Shown piece by piece: positions 35,691 to 48,796 of a DNA stretch of 64,000 bases (its first letter is position 1; every line of letters begins with the position of its first letter). The stretch is from Ottelia alismoides. Lineage: Eukaryota; Streptophyta; Magnoliopsida; Alismatales; Hydrocharitaceae. A program made the position numbers and the translations under genes. Where the stretch lies: NCBI GenBank assembly GCA_037367405.1, contig JAZKJV010006932.1, positions 348,625-412,624 on the forward strand, in the 5' to 3' direction. The notes below the pieces were generated by a model. That model was not told the origin of the DNA. It searched no databases and saw only the letters and a list, made by a program, of their open reading frames with translations.

Positions 35691-36427
35691 CTTAATTTCT
35701 AAACCTCTTTGTTGATGAAGTGACTACCCCATCTGAAATCAATATCTTTGGTATCTCGAACTATGATTTGATGTTATCTTTTAGAAATATGCAGACTGTT
35801 CCACTATCTGCAGCTCGAGCAGTGATAGCTTCAACCCATCGACTCACATAATCTACGGTAAGCAAGACGTATTCAAAGCCCTGACTGTTATAGATCAAAT
35901 CCATAAAATTAATGCCCCATGCATCAGACTCGTCAAATATTTAGATAAATTTGAGGGCCATGTTGTCTTTGACACCAAGGGGTTTTCCCATTTTCTTCCA
36001 GTCGATATAGGTTTTCACATATTTGTTTGCATCCTTAAATAGTATCAGCTACCAGAGGCCACATTGATGTATCTTCGCTATCGTTTTGCATCTAGAATGG
36101 TTTCGACCAAATTTGAGCTTATGGCAGAGCTCGAGGACACTTGTGTACTCCTCCTAAGGAATCCACTGATGCCAAATGCAATTTGTGCCTTCCTTGAATA
36201 AGTGTGATCCTCCCATTGGTAAAAATGAATATTAGACATGAATTCGTCCTTCTTGATTCTTTTCTAATATTTTGTATCACCCCATAGACGATGTAGTTTA
36301 CAATATCGACATACCAAGGGAGATATGCCACATTGAGAATTGATTCATCATGGAAAGTTTCTGTGATCGGTGTACTGCTTAACGAGGCATCTTGACATCC
36401 AATTCTAGACAGATGATCTTCTACCAC
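35690..36427 (-). pseudogene. int: Integrase of C, truncated
   Basis: The first part (36427-36119) covers the linker (LPWYVDIVNY) and a decayed zinc region. The core (35960-35690) reads DAWGINFMD with Asn (35908-35910) where the first catalytic Asp belongs, then FEYVLLTVDYVSRWVEAI and ISDG of the second Asp. Sequence stops there; the Glu and C-terminal parts are missing and the 3' UTR follows directly. Confidence 0.78.
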
Positions 36428-37990
36428 ATTCTAACCTCTAGTTTTATCTCTGATTTTTTATTTAAATTCCTAGAGGAGAAGGATCCATTTGAGTAGATGT
36501 GATTTGGAACCCTTTTTTTGCTAAAGATACCGAATAGCAGAGTGGTCAATAAAAACATGAACTTTAGATCTAAGATGATAGGATCTGAACTTATATAAAG
36601 CAAATACAAATACCAACAATTCTTTCTCTATAATTGTATAGGTTCTTTGTGCTTCATCTGATATTTTGCTGGCGTAATGGATATGACATATGGCATTTAT
36701 CTCTTCTTTGTCCTGGAACAACTCCCACTGCAAAATCTGACGCATCCGTAATGATCTCGAAAGGAAGAGACCAATTAGGTGGATGTAGGATTGGAGATTG
36801 AGTGATTATCTCTTTCAGCTGATAAAATGATTGGAGAATCGACTAATCAACAATAACCCGATCTCCTTACAAAGAAGCTCTGAAAGAGGATGAGAAAGCT
36901 TGCTGAGGTCCTTGATGAGGCAGCAATAAAAGCTGAAATGGCCTAAGAATGAGCTCACATTCTTCACATTCTGAGGTGTTTTGAGTTTATCAATTACAAC
37001 CACCTTTGCCAGATCGACCTCCATGCCACTCTTGGATATGACATGGCCCAACATAATTCTTTCTGTAATCATAAAGTGGCTCTCTTCCCATGATAAAACA
37101 AGATTGAATTCACGACACTTATGTAGCACTTTGTCTAGGTGCATAAGACATGAATCAAAACTATCACTATAGATGGAGGAATCATCTATGAATACTTCGA
37201 GAAAACTCTCGACCATGTCAGCAAAGATGGCAAGCATGCACCTTTGAAAAGTAGTTGGGGGCATTGAAGAGTCCAAAGAGCATTCATCGAAATGCATATG
37301 TGCCAAATGGGCAGGTGAACATTGTATTCTCTTGGTCATCAGGGACGATCACCACTTTATTGTACCCAGTGTACCCATCTAAAAAGTTGAAGTAATATTT
37401 CCATGCAAGTCGCTCAAGTACTTTATCACTGAATGGTAGAGGGAAATGATCCTTCTTTCTCGATAAATTCAGATGGTGGTAGTCAACACACACCAGCTAA
37501 GATTTCGATACTCGAGCAAAGATCTATTCTCCTTGGTCATTCTTTACCATAGCGAGCCTTGATTTCTTGGGAACAACATGTAGGGGGCCCACCCATTTGG
37601 AATCGGAGAAAGGATAAATGAAGCCTGCTTCACACCACTTCGTGATTTCTTTCATGTCTAGATTTCACAGGTTCGGATTTAGTATAATTTCTAATTCTCG
37701 GGATAGATTGCAATAATCTTCAAGTTATATGTGGTGTGAACACAAAGATAGATTTACCCCTTGGAGATCGGATACTTTCCAACCAAGTGCCTTATGATTC
37801 TTTTCTAGAACCTCGAGAAGTCAAGAATCTTGATTCGAGGTTAGCAAGCAGTTGATGGTGATAGGATACATGTGTTCTTCACCTGCAAGGAAAACATACT
37901 TTAGACCTGCTGGTAGCAGTTTGAGTTGTGGTAAATGTTGCGCTTGCTCTGCGGTCACTTCAAAGACTGTATAGGTAGATGGTTGTTCTG
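36428..37990 (-). pseudogene. pol: RT and RNase H of C
   Basis: RT runs from about 37990 to 36815. CVDYHHLN and KDHFPLPF (37493-37284) are followed, after a frameshift, by the palm with F-I-D-D (LEVFIDDSSIY, 36815-37339 frame), GHVISKSGMEVD and the FLGHFSFY block. RNase H (36745-36521) keeps YASKISDEAQ, a TIIEKELL Glu block and VFIDH. Overall resemblance to B's pol is about 65 percent by eye, far less than their 3' UTRs show. Confidence 0.85.
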
Positions 37991-38278
37991 CTCACTTCAA
38001 TAAGATGCTTCTCACCTCTATCACTGTTGGCTTTGAAATAAATATGTCAAACATATATGCAATGAATTCTTTATGTTTGGTCAAGCATGAGTCTTTTGTG
38101 AATAGGGTGCTAATCAGTGACTCGGATTCTGCATCTACCTCCCAGTCTGCAAGGAAGCATGGTCTGATTGTGCTATCTAGATCCTCTTATGAAGAGGGGA
38201 CTTCCTGTGTGGTAATATCATTCAGAGAAAGATGTTGATCATTGACATCAACAACATCATAGTCTTTAGTTGATGATT

Positions 38279-38645
38279 CTAGCTTCCCTCCATCAGATGC
38301 AGCCTTGGGATAATTGACCATATCCATGGTGACTTTATTAGTCCTATAGAGCGAAAGGTGTTCTTTCTAGACATGTATTCAACAATTGCCTTGGTTGTGT
38401 AAAGGAATGGTGGTCCAAGAATAATGGAGGTCTGGAGTAACGGTGCAGGAGAGTCCATATCTAGAACAACAAAGTCCACGGGAAATTGCATGTCATGTAC
38501 AATCATGATAACGTCCTCCAACAAACTTATGGGTCGCTTAATGGATCGATATGCAAGTTGCAAGATCATTTTTGTAGGCTTAAGAGGTCCAAGCCCAAAT
38601 TTTGCAGTAGTGAGGAGGGGACCTGGTATCAAGCAAAGTGTGCTA
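38279..38645 (-). pseudogene. pro: Protease remnant of C
   Basis: A 117-codon frame paralogous to B's protease: LKPTKMILQLAYRSIKRP, PVDFVVLDMDSPAPLLQTSIILG. The active-site DNG segment is lost or out of frame at the N-terminal border. Confidence 0.72.
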
Positions 38646-39122
38646 AAAAACGTGGTAAAAAATCAAGCATCTGATGTTGGGTACTTCCTTGTCTTTTTTC
38701 TCTATGGGAGGTCATTGATTGCATTCATTGTAGCCATGGTCAGAATGTGTCTCTCTCCTATGAGGTGTCTGTTCTTGCAACATTGATGCTTCGAGGTACA
38801 TGTCTGTTTCAATCCTTTTTGTACAACCGGCATGTATTCCATGTCCTTCATGAGTGGCATTTTTAATATAGATTTTCAATGATTTCAACCACTCTAGGGT
38901 CAGATAATGCATTTTTTTCAAATTTCAACATTTTTGGTATTTTCATTACATCAGGAATCACAATATTCATAGAAAAATGCATTGTTATTGATTGCATAAT
39001 TATTTATAGATGGTTGGCCAAAAAAATGGACCGATACAAAAAACAAGTAAAAATATATTTGCATAGCTTGAGCTTTGTCGGACTGGGCATGAAGTACTAC
39101 TGGCACAGGATCCTCCCATGCT

Positions 39123-41353
39123 TCAGCTCTCCATTTCTTTTGTAAATTTTTGTTTGGCTGCTTTTCTATTGAAATTTTTCCTCTTGGTGGTGGTAATGGT
39201 GGGTGGTGCTACTCCTCTATCATCTTCTTCCTTACCCACCTCTGTTGGTGGACCAGATGATGCAGAAGATGACTCTCCATAAGATGCTTTATTTTTCCCT
39301 TTGGCGGTGGCTGATGGTTGTAATACTCTACCGTTCTTAAGAGTCACAACATAAAACAACATATAATCTGAAATACCTGAATCGGGTGGATCGGTGGAGA
39401 CACCAAAAACTATCCTCTCTTTGCGCTTTTTATCTCAACTTATGCTATAATCAGAGTTTTGATGGCAGTGAGGTCATCAAGCTTCTGAGATATCTCTGCG
39501 ATTCCTTTGACAAGTTGGGCCAATTAGTCCAAGGCTATGTTCACAGGAGCGGTCGTGGAAGATTCATCATGATGACCACGCTGGGAGTGATATTGTGGAG
39601 GCTCATGGTAGGAATATTGTTGATTTTGGTGTCGAGGAGGGAGTTGTTGCTGATGAAATTACAAAGGAGGAGGATATTGACTATGAGAAGAATCTGCGTA
39701 ATTGTGGTACGACTGGAATTGGTGGTACATAGGTTGATGGTATTGTTGATTCTGCTTCTAGTTGTTATGGTATTGGAGGTCGATGCTGCAAGGGATGGTG
39801 TGCTCCCTGGACAAATCTCCCACCGGAGGGTTAGTGATGCGTCCGAATAGCTGAAGAATGACCATGTTATTGTCTACCAGGACGAGCCAATTAGGCATCA
39901 TTCTTCCAGTGCCATTCACCTCTTGAATGGCTGCTGGTGGTGGTAGAAAAAATGAGTCTGCATAAGAATGAGGCTGGGACTCTAGCTAATAGAGTACAAT
40001 ATGTTGAGATGACGATGGGGGTGACTGTTTTGGTTCCTTCACGCAGTATACGTGTTGGACCTGAGGTTGACCCAAACTTAGCTGAGGCTAATGCAGAGAT
40101 GGTAGCTCCTTATGTTTAGCAGGAGTAGTGGCGGTCGTGCTCACAGACTATACACCATTGATGGCGCATACAAGCAACTCCTGCTGCTTTGAAATCTAAT
40201 CCATCTTGTCCAGGTGTTGGGTCCTATCTTTGATCACATATAACTTCTCCAAATCATGTGATCACTTCTTAATTATGACTTCTTTGGACAGGTGGTTCCC
40301 TATGATGCTGAGATGGAGTTCTCATCCTTATCCACTTCACTGGATGTCACTATATTGACGGGCTTGTTGTGGACCAGTGGTTGTCTCTGTTATACTCAAG
40401 ATGAGGAAAGAGCGACCTCTCCCGATCATCTCTTCAAAGATCTACCAAACGACATCCTCATCCTTGTTGAAGTGAGAACCAAAACAAGCAGCATCTATAA
40501 ATCTCTGACTTCCTAGAGTTAGTCACTCGAAGAAATGTTGGACCAGGCTGGTCTTCAGGATGTTGTGTTGGGGGCACTTCTCTTGTAAATCACGGAACCT
40601 CTCTCATGCTTCGTGTATGGACTCATGCGATCCTTGGGAGAAGTTGTTGATCGATGCTCCATCTGATTGAGATGACCAAATGGATAATAAACTTCAATTC
40701 CTCCTTGACTGTTACTTCCTTCCCCAAAAGGTTGATCCAATAGAGATCCTTATACTGAAGGCTAAAGGGGAATACTGTCATTTTGACAAAGCCCAACATA
40801 ATGGTGCGGTAGTGAGTGGTGAGGCAGATGCGAGAGAATTGACGAGGATGGATGTAGGGATCTTCATTTGTGTTCAAGTGGAAAGAGGGAAGAAGAGATA
40901 AAAACTACATCTTTAGTTCAAAATGTCCATGGACAACAGGGATCTGTATCTACGTTGTCATCTAGCCAGCGTTAGGATTGTATATTTCTTTGAGAGTGGG
41001 CTTGGGACCCTCTCTCCTAGGCTCATTGGTCGGCCATCCACAATGTCCATCTTCTTATTCGACATCATCATCTCCTCCTCCTCCTCCTCGTCTATTCTCT
41101 CTCTCTTCCCTCATGTTATTCAACATCTCCTGAAAATCGACCTCGGCAAGAGCCTGATCTGTCAGTTGTTGTTGGATGGCCTGGATGGATGCGAGCAGTT
41201 GTGCATTGACGGTGTTCTAATATATTTGTCCCTGATTGGCTGGTTTGGTCCCTTTCTTTTCCCTTGAGGAGCCATCTCTGATTCAGATGTAGAGGAATTG
41301 ATCAATAAGGGGTTCAGTGTGGGTCTTGATCTGCAACATGAAATGTACCTCAA
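39123..41353 (-). pseudogene. gag: gag and linker of C
   Basis: The linker (39362-39123) has VVTLKNGR, a variant of the VTLRSG hallmark, then Lys-rich sequence. A Gln-rich region in mixed frames covers 39400-40100. The capsid-like part (40877-40623) has EDPYIHPRQFSRI and VFPFSLQYKDLYWI. A short CTC run lies near 41076. Confidence 0.72.
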
Positions 41354-43365
41354 TCAGTCTGGCAAACTATGGCACCGGGTGGAATGGATGACCTTGAATT
41401 AGGGTCCAATTCCTGATATGTGTGAATGGAGCATTTGATATTAATTGAAATTGATCTCCATCCACAAGGAGCGAATGGCAAAACAAGAGTGATCCTGGAT
41501 TATTGAAATAAAGGAATAAGTCAAGGAGGTTGGAGATCGGTTTGCGAGATCTGAACTGAATTCTTAGAAATCGCCTCGAATTATTAAAGATGGTGAGTTC
41601 ATGGAATCGATGTGGGTGTCAGCGGGGTCCCGACTAAGCCATCCATGAGATGACATTCTGAAAGAACAAGAGGATTAGATGAGGAATGGAAGAGCACATT
41701 GATAAAAAAATATAATGAGATGAAATGGATATAAGAAGAAGAATGCTCATATTGAGTAGAATAAAAACTAATGAAAACTTATGCAATGAAAAAGGGCGTA
41801 AGTGCATAGGACTGGATCTTTGACCAAGATCTAATTCAAAAAAGCACAATACAAGTTTGGATTCACCAACCAAACACAATGTAAAGCCGTGAGAGTTCAA
41901 CTATTTTTATGTTTTTAACATTATTTTCAGGAAATATTTGAACAAGTCCTTGGAGGTTAACCTTATAGTAGAGTGAGTGCTGCCAGAAAAGAATCCCATA
42001 CTTTCCAGTTCCTTCGTAACATGTAGCATGCACTTTTTCAAGAGAATTCATTATATTGGATCTGGATTCACTACTCAATTAAAGAATATAGGAGGAAGCT
42101 AATAGGCGAGACCCCTACTTCCCTCACAAATGATATACTCGGACAGACAGACACCTCTATGAAGGGATGGCCTAAGCTCAATACTTCAGATCAAGTCAGA
42201 TGCTCTACATAATGTGAGAACACTGTCGTCGAAAAGGTCCTACTCGCCTACGTACGATAGAAGCACCAATACTTCATGAATCTTGTTAATAACAGGGCAG
42301 TGTTCATGTTGGATTTTGAGCTCTAATCCTTATAGGTTATGCCTCACTCAGTCTGAATAGTACGTGAAAATAATGTGGGCTTTATGAACTCCAAAAAATG
42401 ATTGTTTGTTATGAATTTTAATTTAGGTCAAAATTTATTAAACATTCCTCTTGTTTTTTGTTTTTGATTTTTTTTTAATATTTTCAAAATAATATTCCTA
42501 ATAAATTTTTTGTATTTTCTTTATAATCCTAGGTGATACAAAAGTCGAAGAGAAGACGAAAAAGCCATGCAAGTTGACACTAAGGTGGAAAACTCACCTT
42601 AGTATCTAATGATGCGTGCAAATTAAGAGGACTTACAATGCTTCCAACTCTCTCCATGCGGGACGCAAAATAGATTTTTTAAATTTACACTACATTCAAT
42701 GCAAGCTAGTGAAATCGTCCTAGGTAGGAGTTGCCATTAATCATGAAGAACTAGATCAATTTGAGCTAAGTCCCAAACGTAGATCTATAGGAGCATCCAA
42801 ATATTAAGTGTTTGGATCTAGTTTACTCGGCCAAGCAAAGTCCTACAAATCTAAAGGATCAATCACATAAAATAAATAAAAAAGGAAAAAACTCAAATCA
42901 CATAAAACAAATAAGAACAAAGGTTAAATAAGGAGAATAAGAGGGAAGAATGTGAGAAAATACGTAAAGTCTGATGAGACCCCCATGTGAACAATAACAT
43001 GAGAAATGGACCTTGGAGTGTGAAGTATCCAAAATATCCAAGTACCTGTATTATTACAAATTAATAAGGAGAAATAAAAAAATCTCTCTCATAAAATAAA
43101 AAATTCTATGCTAGAAGCTCTACTCTTCACTCTCTTTACCTCTCTCTCTTGCTTTATCCAATTGACGTTATAGAGAAAAGGGCAGTCACCTCGCAACTCA
43201 AGTGCACCATCTTCCTAAGAAGTCACCTTCACCATGCTGTACCTCGTAAGAAAGTCAACAAAGAAGATGTCCATACAGATATAAATAATTATTTATAATA
43301 GAAAAGAAAAATAGAGAAAAACATGCAAGTGAATATGTACCCTAAAAAGAACCTATCATACATTG
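41354..43365 (-). other. Leader region of C
   Basis: No supported frame. Colinear but diverged from B's leader, for example 41785-42100 against 28985-29330. Confidence 0.55.
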
Positions 43366-43383
43366 CTACCGGCAATGACACCA
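43366..43383 (-). other. Primer binding site of C, strongly decayed
   Basis: Minus strand TGGTGTCATTGCCGGTAG matches A's PBS at 11 of 18 positions, most differences being transitions. Its place two bases from the LTR end supports it. Confidence 0.55.
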
Positions 43384-43385
43384 TT

Positions 43386-46300
43386 CGATGATATGGCTTT
43401 GCAAGGTTCCTAATGTCCGATCTTGGAGGGCATGTGGTGCTAGACAAGTCGGGTCTGGCAATCGATGTATCACACACTCTTGTAGCACTTGGAACTCAAC
43501 CAATCCACAGAAATCAACAATCTACCCACAATAATGATAAGTAAATGAAATTGTGCGTGTGAAATTTATTATACACTGCAAATAAATGTGTATAGTCAAG
43601 CAAGTGCAGGGGTCACACCAATGAGAGCAATTACGATGATAGGAATAATTATTGCGTAAAAATTAAACAATAAATATTTTTATAAACTTTCTACTTTTTT
43701 CTATTTTTTGCGTTTTTAATAATATTTCCATTCTATGGATTTTATATTTTATAGTTTTTAATGTTTTTACTTCTATCATTTTTGTTTTTTTTTTCTATTT
43801 TTCTAATTTTTAGTTTCCTTTTCTTTTTAATATGTAATAATTATATATGTAATACTATGTATAATATAAGTACTATATATAATATATAATATATATATGT
43901 AAAAATTCAAAAAAATATAAATAAGTACAACACAACATTATTTTTTAAAGGTTTAAAAAAATATATTTTGTATTTATATAAATAAGAATAATATTACGTA
44001 TACATGTATTTATAGTATATATAGTCTATATAAGCCTTTTATATTTATAAATACAACTATTAATACTCAAAAATTCAAAAATAAGATGTTTTTGTTTGTT
44101 TCTTTATTTTTATGGTTTTTTTGGTGATTTTTGCTCATTTATTAATTTTTAAAGTCTAAAGTACTCTAAAAAAGGGAGTTTATTAATATATCGGATTGTT
44201 TTTAGTTTTAAAAATAGAAAATAAGTTCAAGATTTCTCAAAACTATTTTTAATAGAGAGTATATAATATAAATAAAAATATACGTAAGAAAACTATTTTT
44301 TGGATCTTATATATTTTTTGCAAATTTTTCTAGGTTTAGAGGAGTTTTCAATTTTTATGGTTTTTATTTTATATTTTTTATGATTTTTGGTCTACAGTTA
44401 TATTACATATTAATATATAACATATATTTTTTGTAATTTTTTAATATTATATTTTTTTGTATTTTTATATTTAAACATGTAATAAATAGCTCTTAAATGA
44501 TTCAATAAATAAGAAAAGCAAGGAAATGATAAATAAAAATCATGTCGTGATTAGTCTTCTTTCAAAGCACATTCTATAATTTTTTTCACAAATTTTCAAG
44601 AACAGAAGCTACTTAATCAAAAATAAGAGAAACAAAATTAATTATATAGTGCTGGCTGGTTATATTTACATAAATAAATAAATAGAGAGTCACTGTGCAA
44701 ATACCAAAGTTTCAAACCAATATACACATTTTATATATTGAAATGAAATAAAGGAACTTGGAGGGGGTACTTTGTTACTTTGCCAACTCACGTGAGGACC
44801 ATGTGTGCTGACCAAACACTATACCTATGTGTAATACAAAGGAATTCTTGGGTATACTTGCAATTTTTATAATTAAAGTACTCATAATATTTGCAAGTCT
44901 AATATATAAATACAAAAAACACGAGGGGCATTTGGAATTTACCCCTTAAATGTGCGCGATCGGAGGGCACCAGAGGCTTCCACATGGCTTGATGGGAGGC
45001 TCCGGATGAGTACTGCTTCGATTTAGTTCAAGGGCCAAGATTAGATATGGACCCAACAATTGATCGGACGACGATTACACGACCTGCATGAACATCTGAA
45101 GAACACGACTCAGGCGAGGTTTGCTCTCCTTTTTCTCCTCAATTTAGCCTCCTCCTTCGTACCTGAGAGACTACTTGGCTTCTTGGAAGTCTTCTGCATC
45201 GGTAGGTGTCTTCAAAAGAGTCTGGGACCCATCAGAAGGGACCTTGAGCGTCAACTACCCGGAGCTCTTGATCGAGATTGGGAGCGTGCTCCATGTGGTA
45301 TTCCTCATCGCTCACATACACAAAAAGATTAATGAGCTCGAGGGAAGGTGCTCAACCCTATATGAAGCTTAGCAACAGGGGAATGGGCAAGATTGGAAGG
45401 TCTACAGAAGGCAGAAGAGATGGACCTCGATCAGGCTTGATCCGTGCAGGATTGAAGTGAAACAAAGGCTAATCAACAGAGTAGGTGGTGAGGGTCTAAG
45501 GCGAGGCGGAATTGATATCAGAAAGGACATTGCACAGAGATTTTGGTGTTGGAGATCAAGGCTCCAACGAATCTAAAACCTAAAATTAAACCACTCTAAC
45601 GACAAATTAATGAAACCAATACTACTCCTAGACTACTGGAAGGAAGCGGCTCATGTTGTCACCAATGGCTCGATAAATGGGTCCTAATAGGGATATAGTA
45701 GTGCAAGGGAGATCAAAATGGGAACGATCGTGGGAGGGGGTGCTTTATAGCCACGGTGAAGGTCAAAAAGGGTGGAGAAGATGGGGAGATAAAGGATGGT
45801 AGTTTGTAGAAGCTAAGGTATGGGCGGGGGTGATGGTTCATTGGGTTGCTGAACGGGGTTGATTCGAGGAAGATGGAGGATGGAGGTGGCATGAAGAATG
45901 GGGAGAACAATGGGTAGGTGGGGTTCTGACACGGGTGGGGGTGCTGTTAAGGCTAGGTGACCCTCCTGATCAACAGTCTTTGGCTCATGGTTGGACCACG
46001 TGGACCAACTAGGAAAATGAAGGAAGAAATTCCTTATTGATTGATTTTAAATTAGTAGATAATTTTATTATTTTTTCAAAATATAAAAAATTATTTTATG
46101 TAGTATTTCTAGGTCATTTTTATTTATTTTCATGAGTTAAATTATTACGTATTAATATTTACATGTATGTATATATGTATAAATACATGTATTTATCTTG
46201 TTTTATTTTTATTTTGTATTTTGTATTTTATTATTTTATATAAATAATTTATATATTTATAATTTATTTAAATACATATTTAGACATGTTTATTGTATTT

Positions 46301-47092
46301 TTAATTTTCTTTGTTTACTTAAATAATCAAGTGTATGTATTATGTAGGTATATATAGGTACTGTTAATCTATATATTAATGCATGTTATTTATCTTAATG
46401 GATTTTTAGTGGTTTTATTTTATTTTTATTTACATGTATTTAAATAATATTTATAAATTTATAAAAAATACAAGAAAGTGAAAAATATAAATAATGAATA
46501 TATTGAAACCATCTTCATAAAATAGATAATTCGAATTTATGAATAATAAAGGTGAGTTGGGTGAATTTTGAGTGTATATTGAGAAGATACGAGTATGCAA
46601 AATTTTCTTTGCAGCCTTTTATTCATTGTGTCCCGTGCACACTATACATTATTTTTTAATGAAGTAAATTTTGTATTTCTCTTTGTATTTATTTACAAGT
46701 TTCATATTCAAAGTTTATTGATTTTAGGTACGAAAATAATAAAATAAAATAGGTCCCAAAAGACAATTATGGGGCTATAAAATTAGGGATTTTGAGTTAC
46801 GTTTTTTGTATAATTGGCTATCCTATCTCCTCTATTTTATTCCTTGTCGACCAAGTCATCATGATTACTGCATCTCGGGCTCTAGGGTCACTCAGTATCT
46901 TTGAAAATTCATTTTTTTCTTCCTTTATTCTTTTATTTTGGAATTAAATACAATATTTTGTGTCATATTTTACACATTATTTTATGTGAATTATTGAATG
47001 TTATTTTTCACAAATTAATGATATATACATGCATTTATCTATGGATTTAAGTTCAAAATGAAAGAATAAAGGTGATAAAGGGAGATTCATCG
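43386..47092 (-). repeat. Right LTR of the array (5' LTR of C, 3707 bp)
   Basis: The U3 end is recognisable by AAAATGAAAGAATAAAGG and GATTCATCG (47084-47092), one base off the family terminus. The centre (45000-45950) is GC-richer with frames of no known family; the flanks are very AT-rich. Clearly more diverged from the other two LTRs than they are from each other. Confidence 0.75.
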
Positions 47093-48796
47093 GAAGGGTG
47101 CGTGGAAGCTACATCTCCATTTGTATTAAAGCCCCTCCTCCCATTATAATCTCATCCGCCCTTGCAAGTCACACCGGCCACCAATGAATCATCTTGGATG
47201 CATCATGTAGATGCATGTCATGTGGCCTGCAACAAGCTATAAGATAAGGTAACCAACCCGTTAATCTCCACCATCGAATTTGCGAGATATTCAGGTGCTA
47301 ACTAGCATGTGACTGTGATTTTTATGAAAGACCCCTTCACTTCTAAAATACCAAAGTCATCCCCCCTATAGAACTCCTCTTGATATTGCCACATGTATTG
47401 GGGATTTTTGCATTGATTCCCCATAGATATCTCATATTATAGAGAAGTTTTCTGACAACTTTTTGAATTTAAAGTTTGATTTTTAGCATGGATGTTAAGT
47501 AATCTGTATCATCTTGTGTCATCGGACTATAGTATTGGTCTTTTATGACTTTTAATTTCTATATTTGGCATATGTACCCTTCGATTCTTATGTTAACCAC
47601 TCATCTGAACTATGTTTTTTTGAAAATAATTTCGTGGAAAGGTTAACTTAATATTGTATCTTTTATCAAAACTTCACATTATTTTGTAGGTGTATGATTA
47701 ATGATGAACTTTTTAAAGTTAAAAGGATATTTTGATTTTTTTCACCTTAATAACTCATTGTATTTTTATCTTTATTGTTCAATTTTTGTTGTAAATATAA
47801 CTTAGGCCAAACCTTTTCCTGAGTTTCACTGGAAAATACTTTGTTTGTGGTTTGTGAAATTTCTACATTTTTTTTAGTAATTGGTTTATTTTAGGAGCAT
47901 CTTTCATCTTTGAAAATCTAAAAAAGTGAAGATGTAGCTCTAACTCTTTTCTACAATCATATTTTTGTTGATTTTTTAATGTCATTGTTAAATAGTTAAA
48001 AAGTCAAAAAATACTTTCAACCTTTTTGTATTATTTCATTTTCAGTTTATTCATATTTACATAGAAAAATACCAGACAAATGTGGAATATGACTCTCACT
48101 TAGTTTCATAACATATCTAAAAATTTTGAATCAATCTCCAACAATCAGAATTACAACAAAAACCTTAAGCAAATTACTAAAAACTCATATAAAATCAAAA
48201 TATAAAAAGAAAAATGTTATGGACTCTATTTTAAGAGAAAAATATCAATTGTAATTGATCCCTATTTATGTTCGAGAAATTTATTTTCAGAGTTAAGCCC
48301 ATTTACCTTATTTTCCCTTTAAAACTGTTATCATAGTTTGAATTTGTTTATCTTTTTCTTTGCATGAAAAATACTCAAAAATATAATAGTCTTAATTTTT
48401 TATCAATATACTTATCATATATTTCTCTATTTTATTTTACTTAAAATCCTTTATTTTCTCTTTTTTTATATATTAGAATATATAATAATCTTTATTTTAT
48501 TTTTCATTTTAATTTACTTTATTTATTGTTTAAATCAAATTAAAAAATTGAAAAACTAAAACCAATTAAAAATTACATAAAAATAAAAAATACGTCAGAT
48601 CATAAAAATACATAAACAAACATAGTGATTTGGCATATGACTATTTATGGGATTCCTAATCTGGTTAGTGAGCCGCCTTCTTGTGTTCAACCAAGGTGCA
48701 CTTACCTAGTCATTTAAAAGTATTAAAATAAATTTGTTTGATAATGGGTTTTCTGTGTGTGTGGGAGGGGGTCAATTGACCGGGGCTCGTATTGAC
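47093..48796 (+). repeat. F: remnant of an old A-like 5' LTR, 3' part
   Basis: Begins at the array's right end without an LTR start of its own. Ordered weak matches to A's LTR: 47395-47520 to A 3165-3360, about 47885-47945 to A 3470-3510, and about 48650-48720 to A 3990-4030. The reading is that array B/C inserted into this LTR. It holds the first copy of a 25-base direct repeat (48728-48752, second at 48797-48821). Confidence 0.5.

Larger units (their letters stand above)
19925..47092 (-). mobile_element. Array B/C: minus-strand Athila-like LTR-int-LTR-int-LTR
   Basis: Three LTRs (left about 19925-21919, truncated; middle 30803-34769; right 43386-47092) alternate with two internal regions (21920-30802 and 34770-43385), all on the minus strand. 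Both PBS and both PPT borders are readable. The middle LTR serves as 5' LTR of B and 3' LTR of C. Left and middle LTRs are close (about 85 percent by eye) while the right LTR is much more diverged. The array ends abruptly at 47092 inside an A-like LTR (F). Confidence 0.85.

Noticed and set aside
45060..45460. Frames of 60-90 codons in the right LTR of C
   Set aside because: Not conserved in the middle or left LTRs and without recognisable domain.
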